Positions 33,175 through 43,468 of a stretch of DNA of 64,000 nucleotides are shown one piece after another. Made by a program: the position numbers and the translations under genes. The notes below the pieces were generated by a model. The model was not told the DNA's origin. It searched no databases and saw only the letters and a program-made list of their open reading frames with translations. Every line of letters begins with the position of its first letter. Position 1 is the stretch's first letter. Origin of the DNA: Trichosporon coremiiforme (Eukaryota; Basidiomycota; Tremellomycetes; Trichosporonales; Trichosporonaceae); the NCBI GenBank assembly GCA_039545355.1, contig BCJJ01000025.1, forward strand, positions 269,150 through 333,149. Direction: 5' to 3'.

Positions 33175-34747
33175 GCGACCAGCTGGACTAGAGTCCCCCA
33201 CCAAAAACAAACAGACATTGCATCCGAATCCATCTCACACCGCACGGCACACCAGACATGAGCAATCACACCACCCACAACCAACAGCAAACCTGTATTC
33301 ATAGTTACTGTTAGCACAACGCACCCGAGATGCACCTGTACTCAGCACACTGGCTTGAAAATACGGCACAGCACCTCTCTCGATGCAGCGCGACGTTGCA
33401 GAGTGCGCATTGTGCGCAGAGTGATTCAAAGCTTGCTCCGCGGCTGTTGATCTTGATTGAATCGATGAGTCCCTCGAGGTATTACAGCTGACACTCACAC
33501 TAAGCCTCGGACTCCGCCGCACTGTTCAGCAAGGTGTCGACAAGAAACAACCGCAGCAGTGGGTGATCCGCTCCAAGACATTCCGAGCTGGGCGACTCTG
33601 GCTTCTGCCTCGACGTGAAAGAAGGTGGGGCCATTTCAGCTCTGGGACGGGACTGCGACGCCTGCAACAAGAGCTAGGAGTTTGACGTTGTACCAAGGTC
33701 CGGAGGCTGGACGCTGGCAGCATGAGCAGCATGAGCAGCGTGAGCGAACAGGGTAGCGCCGCTAGCTCTGTGATGGCTACTATCTATCATCGAAGGCCGC
33801 CACGAGCCACGGCGGACGCCGCGATGGATGGACTCTGACATATGCAAATCTGCTATGATGAGCACAGCATGTGTTGGGGTACATTTGTGTGCCACTACTT
33901 TGCAGCACTGTACTTGCGTACAGTGACGTCTGCCCGTGCTGAGCCGATTCGAGGGGCGCCCAGCCGTCTTGCGGGCATTGCGGATCGCCGTCTGCCACAG
34001 TCCCCGCGGCAGAAGCTTCAGACGCAGGCCTCGTCCGAGGCGGCAGAGGCACTAACGAGGGCTAATCGAGGGGCGGCGAGCACATGATTGCAGTCCCTTG
34101 CAGTCCCTTGAGAGCCCTTGCGTGCCGTCGCGGTCTTTCTTCCATCGCCCAACCCAGAAGGGGCGGGCATCTCAGACGACCACCAATGGTTGTCGACAAG
34201 CGAGTTGTGTGCCACAACACCCTACCACCCATATACAGCGGATGGCGTCGCTGTGGAGTCAGGACGTACCTCGCATCCGCAGAAGCAGGGAGCACACATG
34301 CAGGACTGAGAGGAGTATGGCGCTCGTAGTGTAGATGACGGAAGATGGAGTAACGCGCACCGCCTGCTCGCCCGCTGATCAAGGTGCAATCCCAACACCC
34401 AACACCGCCACTGTGCCATGCCTGTTGCACCGCTCGTCGGGTCATCCAATGCATGTTCATACTGAAACGCTTCTACGCCGTTCTACTCGGCGCCACATGC
34501 ACGGTGTCGAACAGGAGTGAACGGCATGCCATGCGTCGCAGCATGGTTTCATGTGCCGCCAATGCACGCCGATGCCGGCATGCAGGGCTACGAGATAGCG
34601 GTGACTAGCGGACACTAGTGCACTGGCTTGCAAGTTCGCGTCATGCGTTCCTGGCGCCGAAGCTTCTCCGAAACACCGACCGACTATGAGGCCATGTGGA
34701 ACCAAGGTGGAATGCTAAAGTACAGATGAATGCATGCGATGTGGTGA
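33175..34747. other. Intergenic region
   Basis: I see no gene. Codon bias is flat in all frames and no RNA gene is evident. A small AGCAGCATGAGCAGCATGAG direct repeat lies around 33716-33738. Confidence 0.45.
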
Positions 34748-37052
34748 TTAGGCGACAGAGTGGTGGCTCTCGAGCGTGGCTTTGACCCTCCGCAGCGCGC
34801 GGTCAACCATGCCGTCCTCCTCCTGCGTCGCGAGACCCGCAATCAAACTCCCAGCCAAAGTGTCTCCCGCTCCAGTCGTGTTCAGCACGCCCTCAACCAC
34901 CGGCGCGGCGTAATGGCGAATGTTGAGCCACTTGCCCCTATGCTTGCCGTGCTCGATGCGCTGGCTGACGCCCCTCGCGTCGCGCGCATCTTGGAACCGC
35001 AGCGAAAGCATCCCTCCAGCTCCCGCCTTCAGCCACACGTTATCCACGAACGGGCTGAGACCGACCAGCTTTCTGATCGCGCCGGACTGCCCGACCCATT
35101 CTGCAGAGCGGAACCGTGTCTCGACGGCCGCACGGAACTCAGCGCCCAAGTTCAGGGCGTTCACGGCCTCCCATGCTGCCTCGCCTGCGGGCGTGTCGTC
35201 CAGCGCCGGCTCGAGGGCAGCGTGTAGCGCGTCCAGCTCCGCGAGGTTCGGGGCGAGGTGTGTCAGCCCACCGTTTAGCAGGCCGGGGAGGAGGCGCGGC
35301 GTCTTCGCGACAGAGGTCGGGTCGCAGAATGTCCGCAGGTTGCGCTGCGCACATGCCTGAAGCAGAGCCGCGACCGATGCAGAGGACAGATTCAGGTCGA
35401 ACACGACCAGCTCGGCAGATGACGGGAGCGAGGCAGCAATGTCCGAAGCTGAGAGCGTCTCCACGATGCTCATGTCTGCGACCCCGTGGCTCAGCTCTCC
35501 GGCGGGGAGGAAGAGGACGCAGCTCGCTGTGCGTCCCTCGCGCGGAAGGAGACCGTCCGTACGCAGCGCGCCATCCGCCATCTCGTTCTTCAGGACGGCG
35601 GCAAGCGAATCCGTCCCCACGGGCGAAACTAGCCGCACTGCGTTGTCGGGGAGGAGTGCTTGTGCGGCCCGCGCGAGGTTGCGCCCGACACCCCCAGCGG
35701 TGAGCTGTACGCTACCTGGTGAAGTGCTACCGGGGTGGTCCTGCGCTGTGCTAGCCGTAATGTCGATAGCGGCCGAGCCGAAGACGACAACGCTAGGGTC
35801 CGGAAGCACCTGAACCTGTTGTGAGTCCGGTGAGTCGGGTAAGTCGGGGATCTGCGCGAGGGATTCCAGTTGTCGCTTCGGCGATGAGCCAGCCGGTTGA
35901 GCCCCAGGGGCGGGGAAGTACGCAGAGGAGGATGCATTCTGCGCCTTCTGGAAATCCTGTTCACGCTGCGCCCAGATTTCGCGCACGAGCTGTGCGCCGA
36001 CGTGCGCGTTGTTCTGGATCAGGGCGATATCTGTTGTCAGCTTGTGCGTCCTTTAAAAGCTGAGACGCCCGACTTACTGAGCTCAAGAGCTGTTCCTCCT
36101 GTCAGCTCGCCGACACGCTTCAGAAGCCATGGCGTAACCTCCTTGCCGCGCTTGTCGATGCCCTGCTCGACGCTCTCGCGCACAGCCTGCTCAACCGCGC
36201 GGTGTACCTCCTCACCACGCTGCGCGTACTCCTGAGGGATCGGGACGCCCACGAGCGTCGCCTGCGGCGACGGCAGGGTCAGGTTGGTCTGCACAACCTG
36301 CGCCGCTTCGCGAATGTTCTTGAAGTGCCACGGTGCAACCTCGCCAGAGGACGGGGAGTAGAACGCCGGGAAGTCGCCGCTCTTCTCACTGAGCGCGGCG
36401 ACACACACGCCCTGCGTTTCGAGGTACTCGAGTGTGCGGGGAATGTCGAGGATGCTCTTGGCTCCGGCACACACGACGCTCATCGGCGTACGGCCCAGCT
36501 CGACCAGGTCGGCAGACACATCCATGCTGTTCTCGGCGCCGCGGTGCACGCCGCCGATTCCTCCGGTCACGAAGTGCTGAATACCAACAGAGTTCGCCAG
36601 GATCATGGTGCCAGCCACGGTCGTGCCGCCATAGCGCTTCAGGCAGAGGGCGGCGCCCAGATCCCGCCGGGAGACCTTGCAGCTCTCGGTGCGAGGGGCG
36701 TTCGCGAGCTCCTCGAGCTGCGAGTCCGACAGGCCAACCTGTACGTTGCCGTCCATAAGCGCGATCGTCGCCGGAACGACGCCGTGACCACGGATAATGG
36801 TCTCGAGCGACGCGGCCGTCTCTGCGTTCGCGGGGTACGGCATGCCGTGCGTAATGATCGCGGACTCGAGCGCGATGATGGGCGCATCGGTGTTCAGCGC
36901 GTGTTCGACCTCCTCGGACAGTGAGAGGCGACCACCCTGATGTCAGTTGAGAAATGCAAGATCCAACATACCCACTTCGCCTTTGCGGCGGAGAGACTGC
37001 TGACATGACGTAGATGACGCAGAGGCGCTGCTCGGCGGACTCGGGTCAGCAT
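34748..37052 (-). CDS. Bifunctional pseudouridine-5'-phosphate glycosidase / PfkB-type pseudouridine kinase
   Basis: One chain appears to carry both pseudouridine salvage steps: a PfkB kinase phosphorylates pseudouridine and a PsuG glycosidase splits the C-C glycosidic bond to uracil and ribose 5-phosphate. Minus-strand exons 37052-36972, 36936-36078 and 36030-34748 give 740 aa. The PsuG half (residues about 30-330) has ALNTDAPIIALESAIITHGM, KVSRRDLGAALCL, TGGIGGVHRGAENSMDVSADL and NIALIQNNAHVGAQL. The kinase half (about 360-740) has VVVFGSAAIDI, GGVGRNLARAAQAL and the PfkB signature NTTGAGDTLAGSL near the end. The same fusion order is known in other fungi, for example a fission-yeast protein. 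The first 27 residues, MLTRVRRAAPLRHLRHVSSL and on, are Arg-rich and acid-free, typical of a mitochondrial presequence. The first intron is 35 nt. Confidence 0.9.
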
Positions 37053-37571
37053 GTCGTTGGTGCTTGTCGTAGTTGTCGCAAGCAGTGTGCGGCGAGTTGG
37101 TCACACGTTCGATGTTGTCATATTTGGTTCCTGGCACTTTCCCACGGTGACTCATGGAGATCACTGGACGGTGGTGGGAATCTGATGAATAGGAGAGATT
37201 CCTTGTGCGACAACCTCTCTCTGCCCGGCAGGCGAAGCGCCTAAGACATGAATGCGCTTTACTCCGTATAGCGCATGGTCGGCAGAGGCTGACTCGACAA
37301 GTGGGAAAAGAAGGACGTTTGGGGATCGGGAGCACTGCTGCGGAGGGACGACGGCAGTGCGATCTCGTGCAACATCAGGCGGCGGGCAAGAGGTCGTGTA
37401 ACCGGTACGGGACGCCGAGAGATCTCTGACGCAGTTCTGTGTATACAGACTGCACTCTTAGAGATTTCCGGGGGGCTTCTGACTGACGCTGGCGACTGTA
37501 CGAACCTGCATGGTGGGGCATTTAAGCGAGCATTCGCCTACCTTCTGACCCAACCAACTCATGTAGTCACC
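37053..37571. other. Divergent promoter between pseudouridine enzyme and polyol dehydrogenase
   Basis: 519 bp between the two start codons; no gene is seen. There is no clear TATA box. The arrangement permits shared regulation, but nothing in the sequence proves it. Confidence 0.45.
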
Positions 37572-38906
37572 ATGTCGCCCATGCCCAATGCGCTCAACAT
37601 GCCTCTCGTCCCCGACGTTTGCGAAGGCACTCCCGCCCACCCAGGCAAGGAGGAAGACAAGCCAACCTTCTCGAAGAAGGAATACGACTACCCTCCCGAG
37701 CAAGACGTCTGCGAGCCGAGCGGCGACAATCTGACAGCCGTGCTGACCGGTTTCAAGACGTTCGTGCTCGAGGACCGTCCTGTGCCCGTTCCGAAGGGTG
37801 ACGAGATTCTCATCCGCGTCATGGCTACTGGAATGTGGGCTTCCGTGACCGTCTAGTGAGCTAACGCGTAGCTGCGGCACGGATCTCAACTTCTATCTCG
37901 CCAAGGGCATGCGTCCGCTCTCCAAGCCCCATGTGCTCGGGCACGAGTCGTGCGGCGTCGTGCTCGACGTCGGCTCTCAAGTCCGGAACATCAAGAAGGG
38001 CGAGCGCGTTGCGATCGAGCCAGCGCTGCCGTGCCGCGTGTGCCGGTACTGCAAGAGGGGACAGTGGAAGTGAGTCTACCCCAGTTGTTTTCCCGGTTCC
38101 TGGTAACTGACTCCAGCTACTGCGTGCGTGATGGATACATGGCCACGCCGCCCACAGACGGCACGATGAGCCGCTTCCTCGTGTGCTCCGAGCACAACGC
38201 GGTGCCCCTGCCGGAGGGCATCTCCTGGGAAGAGTCAGGCTGCATCCAGCCTCTCGCCGTGGCTGTCCAGATCGCGCGCCGTGCCGGATCCTTGGCGCAC
38301 CAGTCCGTCGCCGTCGTCGGATGTGGACCCTTGGGTCTGCTCACCCTGGCTCTGGCTCGCGCACACGGTGCCCGCGCCCTCGTCGCGATCGACATCAACC
38401 CCTCCCGCGTTGAGTTCGTCAAGAAGTACATCCCCACCGCCAAGACCTTCGTCATGCCGGCGCATGCGCCTCAGCCGTCACCCAATGCCACGTCCGCGGA
38501 ACAGCTCCAGGCGCACTGCATGAGTTTCGCGCAGAGCGTCGTCCGCGACGTCGGCGCGGCGCATGCGCACGGGCTCGACGTCGTCGTCGAGGCTAGCGGC
38601 GCCGAATCCGCAATCGTCACGGGCATGCACCTCTTGAGGCACGGTGGGACGTACGTCCAGGCCGGCCTGGGACGCCCGATCACGCTGTTCCCCACGTTCG
38701 CTTTGGCCGACAAGGAATTGACCATCCGCGGCAGTTTGCGCTACACTGCCGGCTGCTTTGAGGACGCGATTCACCTGGTGGAGAGCGGAGCTGTTGATCT
38801 GAAGACGTTGGTCACGAGGACTGTTCCGATGAGCCACGTCGAGGAGGCGTTTGACGCGTTCGCGCGCGGCGATGAAATCAAGGTCGTCATCATGAACCAG
38901 GAATAA
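37572..38906 (+). CDS. Zinc-dependent medium-chain polyol (sorbitol/xylitol/arabinitol-type) dehydrogenase
   Basis: This is an MDR-family alcohol dehydrogenase; NAD-linked oxidation of a sugar alcohol in the cytosol is the likely reaction. Exons 37572-37834, 37872-38069 and 38117-38906 give 416 aa. The catalytic zinc site shows in ATGICGTDLNFY (Cys), GHESCG (His-Glu), and later ESGCIQPLAVA. The structural zinc lobe is CRVCRYCKRGQWNYC with four Cys in the usual spacing. The Rossmann motif is VAVVGCGPLGLLTLALA, followed by ALVAIDINPSR, whose Asp favours NAD(H). The 37-nt first intron (donor GTGGGC) falls inside the ICGTD motif and the 47-nt second inside the zinc lobe; both rejoin exactly. Exact substrate cannot be told from sequence. 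The N-terminal 45 residues are an extension beyond the common core. Confidence 0.88.
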
Positions 38907-39657
38907 GGACTGTTCTGAACGCAACTGTGAATGCACGATTAGGCAGACCTCAGATGGCCGTACAGGTAACCGCGGTGATCACTGAACCTTAGCATCCGGA
39001 CTAACGTTATCGATGCTGTGCTCGCGTCTGCTCGTGACCATCAGTCCACGGTACGTCATTCCCACCACCGGCACATATAAGGCACAGCTGCATCGGCGGA
39101 GACAGTGATCCCCACCCGACCCCTTCAAACTATGGAAATGCTCCTTTGCCTTCGCGCACAAGAACGCCGTGATCAGCCTGAAAGCCCAGCGGTTAAGACT
39201 GCAGGGAAAGAGCGAGGAAACGACAGCGCTGATCGTCCGCCCGCCGGGGACGACGACGCTCTCGGCCAAGCTGCACGACAAGTGTCACGGCCCGCCCGTC
39301 GTGTACACGCACTTACGCTGGCTCGAACCTATTGCAGACATCAAGGGCGTTATCTAGAACATGGCGGCCGACAGCGGAACTAAGGAAGGAGAGGCATCCG
39401 CAGATGCCTCAACCCCGCCGGCTTATGCGCCATGACACCTTTGCAACCCCTCCAGCCCACTCGGACCTCCTTACACAAACATCTCCATGCCGACGTCGTT
39501 GGGCATCGTTCACAGTTGTAGCTGTACCACCATCTGTCTGATAACTGTCAGAATCTCTCTCCGCGAGCTTTCTTCGAGCTTGCGCCCTTCGGAGCGCTCG
39601 CACCCGCGCCGACGCCCGCGCCTGCGCCCCGCGGATGCGCCCTCTCGTTCAGTTCCA
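38907..39657. other. Intergenic region with a decayed small gene
   Basis: Apart from the remnant annotated at 39109-39435, nothing is supported. A TATA-like ACATATAAG lies at 39073-39081. Confidence 0.45.
39109..39435 (+). pseudogene. Decayed small protein gene or gene fragment
   Basis: A frame with strong host codon bias runs from 39109 to a TAG at 39355-39357, encoding about 82 residues with segments WKCSFAFAHKNAVISLK, LQGKSEETTALIVRPPG and HGPPVVYTHLRWLEPIADIK. After the TAG the same frame continues with coding-like sequence (MAADSGTKEGEASADAS) to a TGA at 39433-39435. The only nearby ATG (39132) is out of this frame by one base, and no upstream exon with a compatible splice was found. 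A TATA-like element is 30-60 bp upstream. The simplest view is a gene broken by a start-proximal frameshift and a nonsense change. The protein family is not recognised. Confidence 0.4.
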
Positions 39658-39742
39658 GGCCACTTAGCTCAGTTGGTTAGAGCGTATGCTTAACACGCGA
39701 GTGATACGCATAAGGTCGGCGGTTCGACCCCGCCAGAGGTCA
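39658..39742 (+). tRNA. tRNA-Val (anticodon AAC) with 11-nt intron
   Basis: All parts of the cloverleaf are visible. The acceptor is GGCCACT against AGAGGTC with one G-U pair and one A-A mismatch at the fifth pair. The D stem is GCTC/GAGC, the anticodon stem TATGC/GCATA, and the T arm GGCGG-TTCGACC-CCGCC; the discriminator is A. The anticodon AAC is at 39692-39694. The anticodon loop is closed only if 11 nt (39696-39706) are removed after position 37, the standard place for a eukaryotic nuclear tRNA intron. The internal A box (TAGCTCAGTTGG) and B box (GGTTCGACC) are good, and a T5 terminator is at 39762-39766. Confidence 0.92.
39696..39706 (+). other. tRNA-Val intron
   Basis: The sequence CGCGAGTGATA interrupts the anticodon loop directly after base 37. 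Removing it leaves a seven-base loop TTAACAC. Its position is that recognised by the tRNA splicing endonuclease. Confidence 0.8.
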
Positions 39743-40553
39743 TAGCATCTCTCCGAGATCGTTTTTATTCCCCTTCTGGAGTACACGCTGGAGAGGCGTC
39801 CAGCGTTCAGTGGCTGGTACTCGGCCAGCTGCCTCGAGGACGGGATTCGAGAGCTGTCGTGCTGAGCCCTCTACGAATACCTCCGCCCGCCAAGTGGCTC
39901 TCACGGGGCCCTCGTACCTGTCTATTCGAGACCCGAACATCTGCGTTTTATAAATAGCCATAGAAGTTGCCTTGCAGTCTACGTAGCTCTCTATTGATTG
40001 TAATGTCCAAGTCTCTCAAAAGGGGGCCGAACATGCACGAGACTCCAAGATGTGGCGAGCCCGCAGCCAGAGCACTGAGGCGATGACGTCGAGAGCACAT
40101 CACGTGACTGAGTCGCGACACTCCTCCTACCGTTCGCTGCGCGTCGGAGGGACCCCGGGAGGATCGGGGGAACTGTGCCCGCTCCAGCAGGAGTTGATCC
40201 GCTCAGCCGTCGCCTACGGAGGGATGTCCCGCCCACTCTGTCCTTGACCATGCACGTCGATGAAAGTCACGCTGCTGCACCTGCCTCAACACACGCTGAG
40301 GCCCTCGTGATCGCTTCGATGTACTCTGTCCTTGCTTCTCTATATCAGTTGATGCCTTCACTTTCTTACCACGCAGATAGAAAATCTCCGCTCTACTCGA
40401 TTCTGCCCGAACGCAGTTTCTAGCTCACTCCCTTCGCAGATGTACTCACGCTCGCGCTTCGCGCCGCGCTCCCTACGCGTGCCAATTTATACATCTTGGT
40501 ATTTGTTCTCTACAGTTTCTTACTATTAATATACTAGAAGACTACTATGCCCA
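39743..40553. other. Intergenic region after the tRNA
   Basis: Apart from the Pol III terminator nothing is recognised. A CTCGCGCTTCGCGCCGCGCTCC motif-like stretch lies at 40451-40472. Sequence just before 40554 is AT-rich, fitting the 3' end of the minus-strand gene. Confidence 0.45.
39762..39766 (+). terminator. RNA polymerase III terminator of tRNA-Val
   Basis: Five T on the coding strand, 20 bp after the tRNA 3' end, the usual Pol III stop signal. Confidence 0.7.
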
Positions 40554-42142
40554 CTAAGCACCGTCCTCTGCGTCATCCTCCTCGACGTCGCTCTCGTTGG
40601 CCGTCTTGGGCTTGGAGGGGTCGCGGGGCTTGTGGGGCTTGTTGCCGGAGACCGAGATGCGGCGGGCGGGGTTGGAGGGGAAGAGGGCGGGGAGAGACGA
40701 GACGTCCTTAGCCTGGGGCTTGAAGCCGGCCGTGTCGCCCTTGGCGCTCTCGACCCAGTACAGCAGCGACTCGAGGACCGTGGGGTCCTTCGCATCATAC
40801 TTGAGGATGGGCGAGGTCCAGCCGTGGGTCATGTCGTCGCTGAAGCAGCCGAAGATCCACTTTTGCCAGTCGGTCAGGACCCACCAGCGCGTGTCGAGGC
40901 GCTTGCACGCGCCCCATGTACGCGACCAGTACCACGACGCCTTGCTCTTGACGTTGTAGTTGTACGGGCCGGTCACGATAAACTCCTTCCAGTCCTCGTC
41001 GGTGAGGGCGCGCGAGTTGGTCGTGCGGACAACGAGCGAGATCTTCTCTCCCTTGTCGCCCTTGACGAGGAGGTGCTCGCCAGAGCCCATGGGAGACTTG
41101 GAGTAGCGCCAGAACCACGCCTTCGAGTCGTCGCGCGGGACGGCCTGGACCTCGTCCTCGCCGCCGTCAGACTCGTAACCGGCGGCATCGATGCGGCGCG
41201 GGAGTTTGCAGCCCGTGGGGCCGGACTCGTATGCGGTAAGGACAGAGGCGACGCTCTTCAGAGGAAGGGTCGTCAGGGCTGCGGACGTGGGTCAGCAAAT
41301 GGCATCGCGGGGTTGCACCAAGGTGGCTTGAAGCTCGCCGACTCTAGCCGCAAATCCCATGCCGGGCGCCAGCGAATGAGAGCCCGCGACCGCACGACCG
41401 TTCATCAGGACTGTCGTCATGGCAATCGCCCCGGCCGCTTGGGCCGCGAGTGCCGTGCCGGGTGGCTCGCTGGAGGGAGTGACTGGGCGCACCGACGCCC
41501 CCATCAGCTTGTCTCCACCCCAGCATCCCCCAGCGTCCTCGAGCTTCCCAGCGCTGTGCTGAACGCCCAGATGCCAAGAGCGCTCGCACCTGCCACCATG
41601 CGCTTATGCGCTGCTTCTGTGAGATGCGGAGGAAGAAGACTCACCCTTCTGGAGGTCACCCTGGTCGGTGATGGGGTTGGGGAGCTCGGACTGGACCTGG
41701 ACAAACTTGGGGTACTTGTGGTACGGGTCGGTGGTGAGGGGCTCGGTGGGAAGCTGGTCAATGACTGATGGTCAGCTGGCTGCTGTTTTCTCGCTATGCC
41801 CCGCTTTTCCCGGGAGCCGTGTGATTGCCGAGGTGGGGCTCGCCCCGTTTACCTCGAGTCCGGAGGCCACCTGTGCAGCCGTGCCCATCGCGTCGGCGAC
41901 AGCCGTGCCAGTGGGCTCAGGACCACGGACCCAGCGCTCACTGCGTGCTGCGACGCACGGAGGGGTTAGTACTCACACTTCTTAACGTCCTGGCCAAAGT
42001 TGTCGATGACCTCGACACCTTTGAGGTTGCCGTCCCACGAGACACGAACGCCGGTACCGCCGGTTCCCGGGGGGTACTTCTCGTGAATGTGGGGAAGCTG
42101 GAAGGAAAGGTACTTGCGAACGTCGAGGGGAGGCTGAGGCAT
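40554..42142 (-). CDS. Conserved-looking tryptophan-rich protein of unknown function
   Basis: Minus-strand exons 42142-41977, 41764-41645 and 41278-40554 give 336 aa; all phases agree. Introns are 212 and 363 nt. The N-terminal part includes YLSFQLPHIHEKYPPG, VRVSWDGNLKGVEVIDNFG and HKYPKFVQVQSELPNP. The C-terminal half has a dense aromatic block, ASWYWSRTWGACKRLDTRWW, then VLTDWQKWIFGCFSDD, HGWTSPILKYD and VLESLLYWVESA. The last 60 residues are low-complexity, with basic PHKPRDPSKPK and an acidic end. No signal peptide or membrane segment is evident, so a cytosolic or nuclear protein is likely. I recall similar Trp-rich blocks in unannotated basidiomycete proteins but no function; that recollection is weak. 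Confidence 0.75.
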
Positions 42143-43468
42143 GATGGATGATTGACTGAGGGAAAAGAGAAGATGAGGAATGGAGTGACGAGGCAAGTTA
42201 TAGCAGTGTGGTGGGAGTGCGGGGGAAGGCAAGGCAGGCTGGGCGCTGGGCGGGGGGGAGATACGGTCGGTCGGGCGGTCGGTCAGTCCGGCGGCTTGGT
42301 CGATTGGTCGATTGGGCGGATGGTCCACAGGCACACGTGTAACACCACAGAGGCACAGAGGCAGGCATAGGCAGGCATAGGCAGGCAGCATCTCGACGGC
42401 TGCTTGATTAGCGTCCAACGTGTTCAGTGATTGGCCGCGCGCGTCGCTGCAGGCACATCGCCAAGGTGATGCAGCCGCCGCAGCACCTGTCAGACCTGTC
42501 GCTGCATCAGCAACAAAACGTGCCGGAGGAAGTGCGCCGGCGCCTGGGCGGGCGGCGGATGTTAGCGAGCATCGACTCGGCCCGACGTGTTCCTATGTTC
42601 CTTCCTTCCTTCCTTCCTCGAGCTGTCCGTCCAAGACCTGACACCGCACCTGCGGGCCTGAGACTGGTGTCATCGTGCCTCGCTGCTAGCGATGCTGTTG
42701 GCTGCTGTTGCTCAACTGCTCAGCCTGCAATCCTGCAACCTGGCTGAATAAGGCTGCTGTCTAGTATATCCACGCCGGCGGCACCGTCTTTGCGCCCTAG
42801 AGAAGGATGCACAGACGAGATGCGCCATAGCTGGGCGCTGGGCGGCGGTGCCGAGAATGCCCGACCACCATGGCTCGTCAGCGCGCCTCGCTGGAGCCTG
42901 CAGACCCTTTCATAAGCCCCTGAGTGCAATTACTTCCCTCAGACGTCATGACGATCAGTAGTCCAGCGGAGACCCCGCTTCCTCTTTGGGGTATCGACAG
43001 AGGATCAGAGAGGGACCAGCTCCCCCACCCTAACCCCCCTCGACTAACTCGCTTATCTGTGATTGTCTGCCATAGCATTGGTCCGCCCAACCACCATTCC
43101 TCGCCTTCCTACCGCACAGAGCTAGACGTTACTCTGCAGTGCATTAGACCCTGCACTCCCCCACACGTCCCCCGCATTGCATCCCCCTTGGCTATCCAAG
43201 CCAGCCCCCGGATCTACACTCGCACGCATATGAGATTCCTCTAACCGGTCCACGCTCCTGGCTGATGCTGATGGGCATGTGGGCGTTCGCGCCGGTCTAA
43301 CAGCTGTTACACCCGGTACGGCCCCGCTCGGCACATGTCGCTCATGTTCCTTCTGTTCGGCACCTGGCAGCCCATCCACAGAAACGTCTATCCATCTCAT
43401 GTTGTATGCGATCACACCGATATATGTACACTGAACTCCTTCCTATTCTACAAGTCTTCTCTCCCTCT
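42143..43468. other. Intergenic region with short simple repeats
   Basis: No gene. Simple repeats include GGTCGGTCGGGCGGTCGGTC (42267-42286), GGCATAGGCAGGCATAGGCA (42363-42382) and CTTCCTTCCTTCCTTCCT (42601-42618). The first 100 bp upstream of 42142 are the promoter side of the minus-strand gene. Confidence 0.5.
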
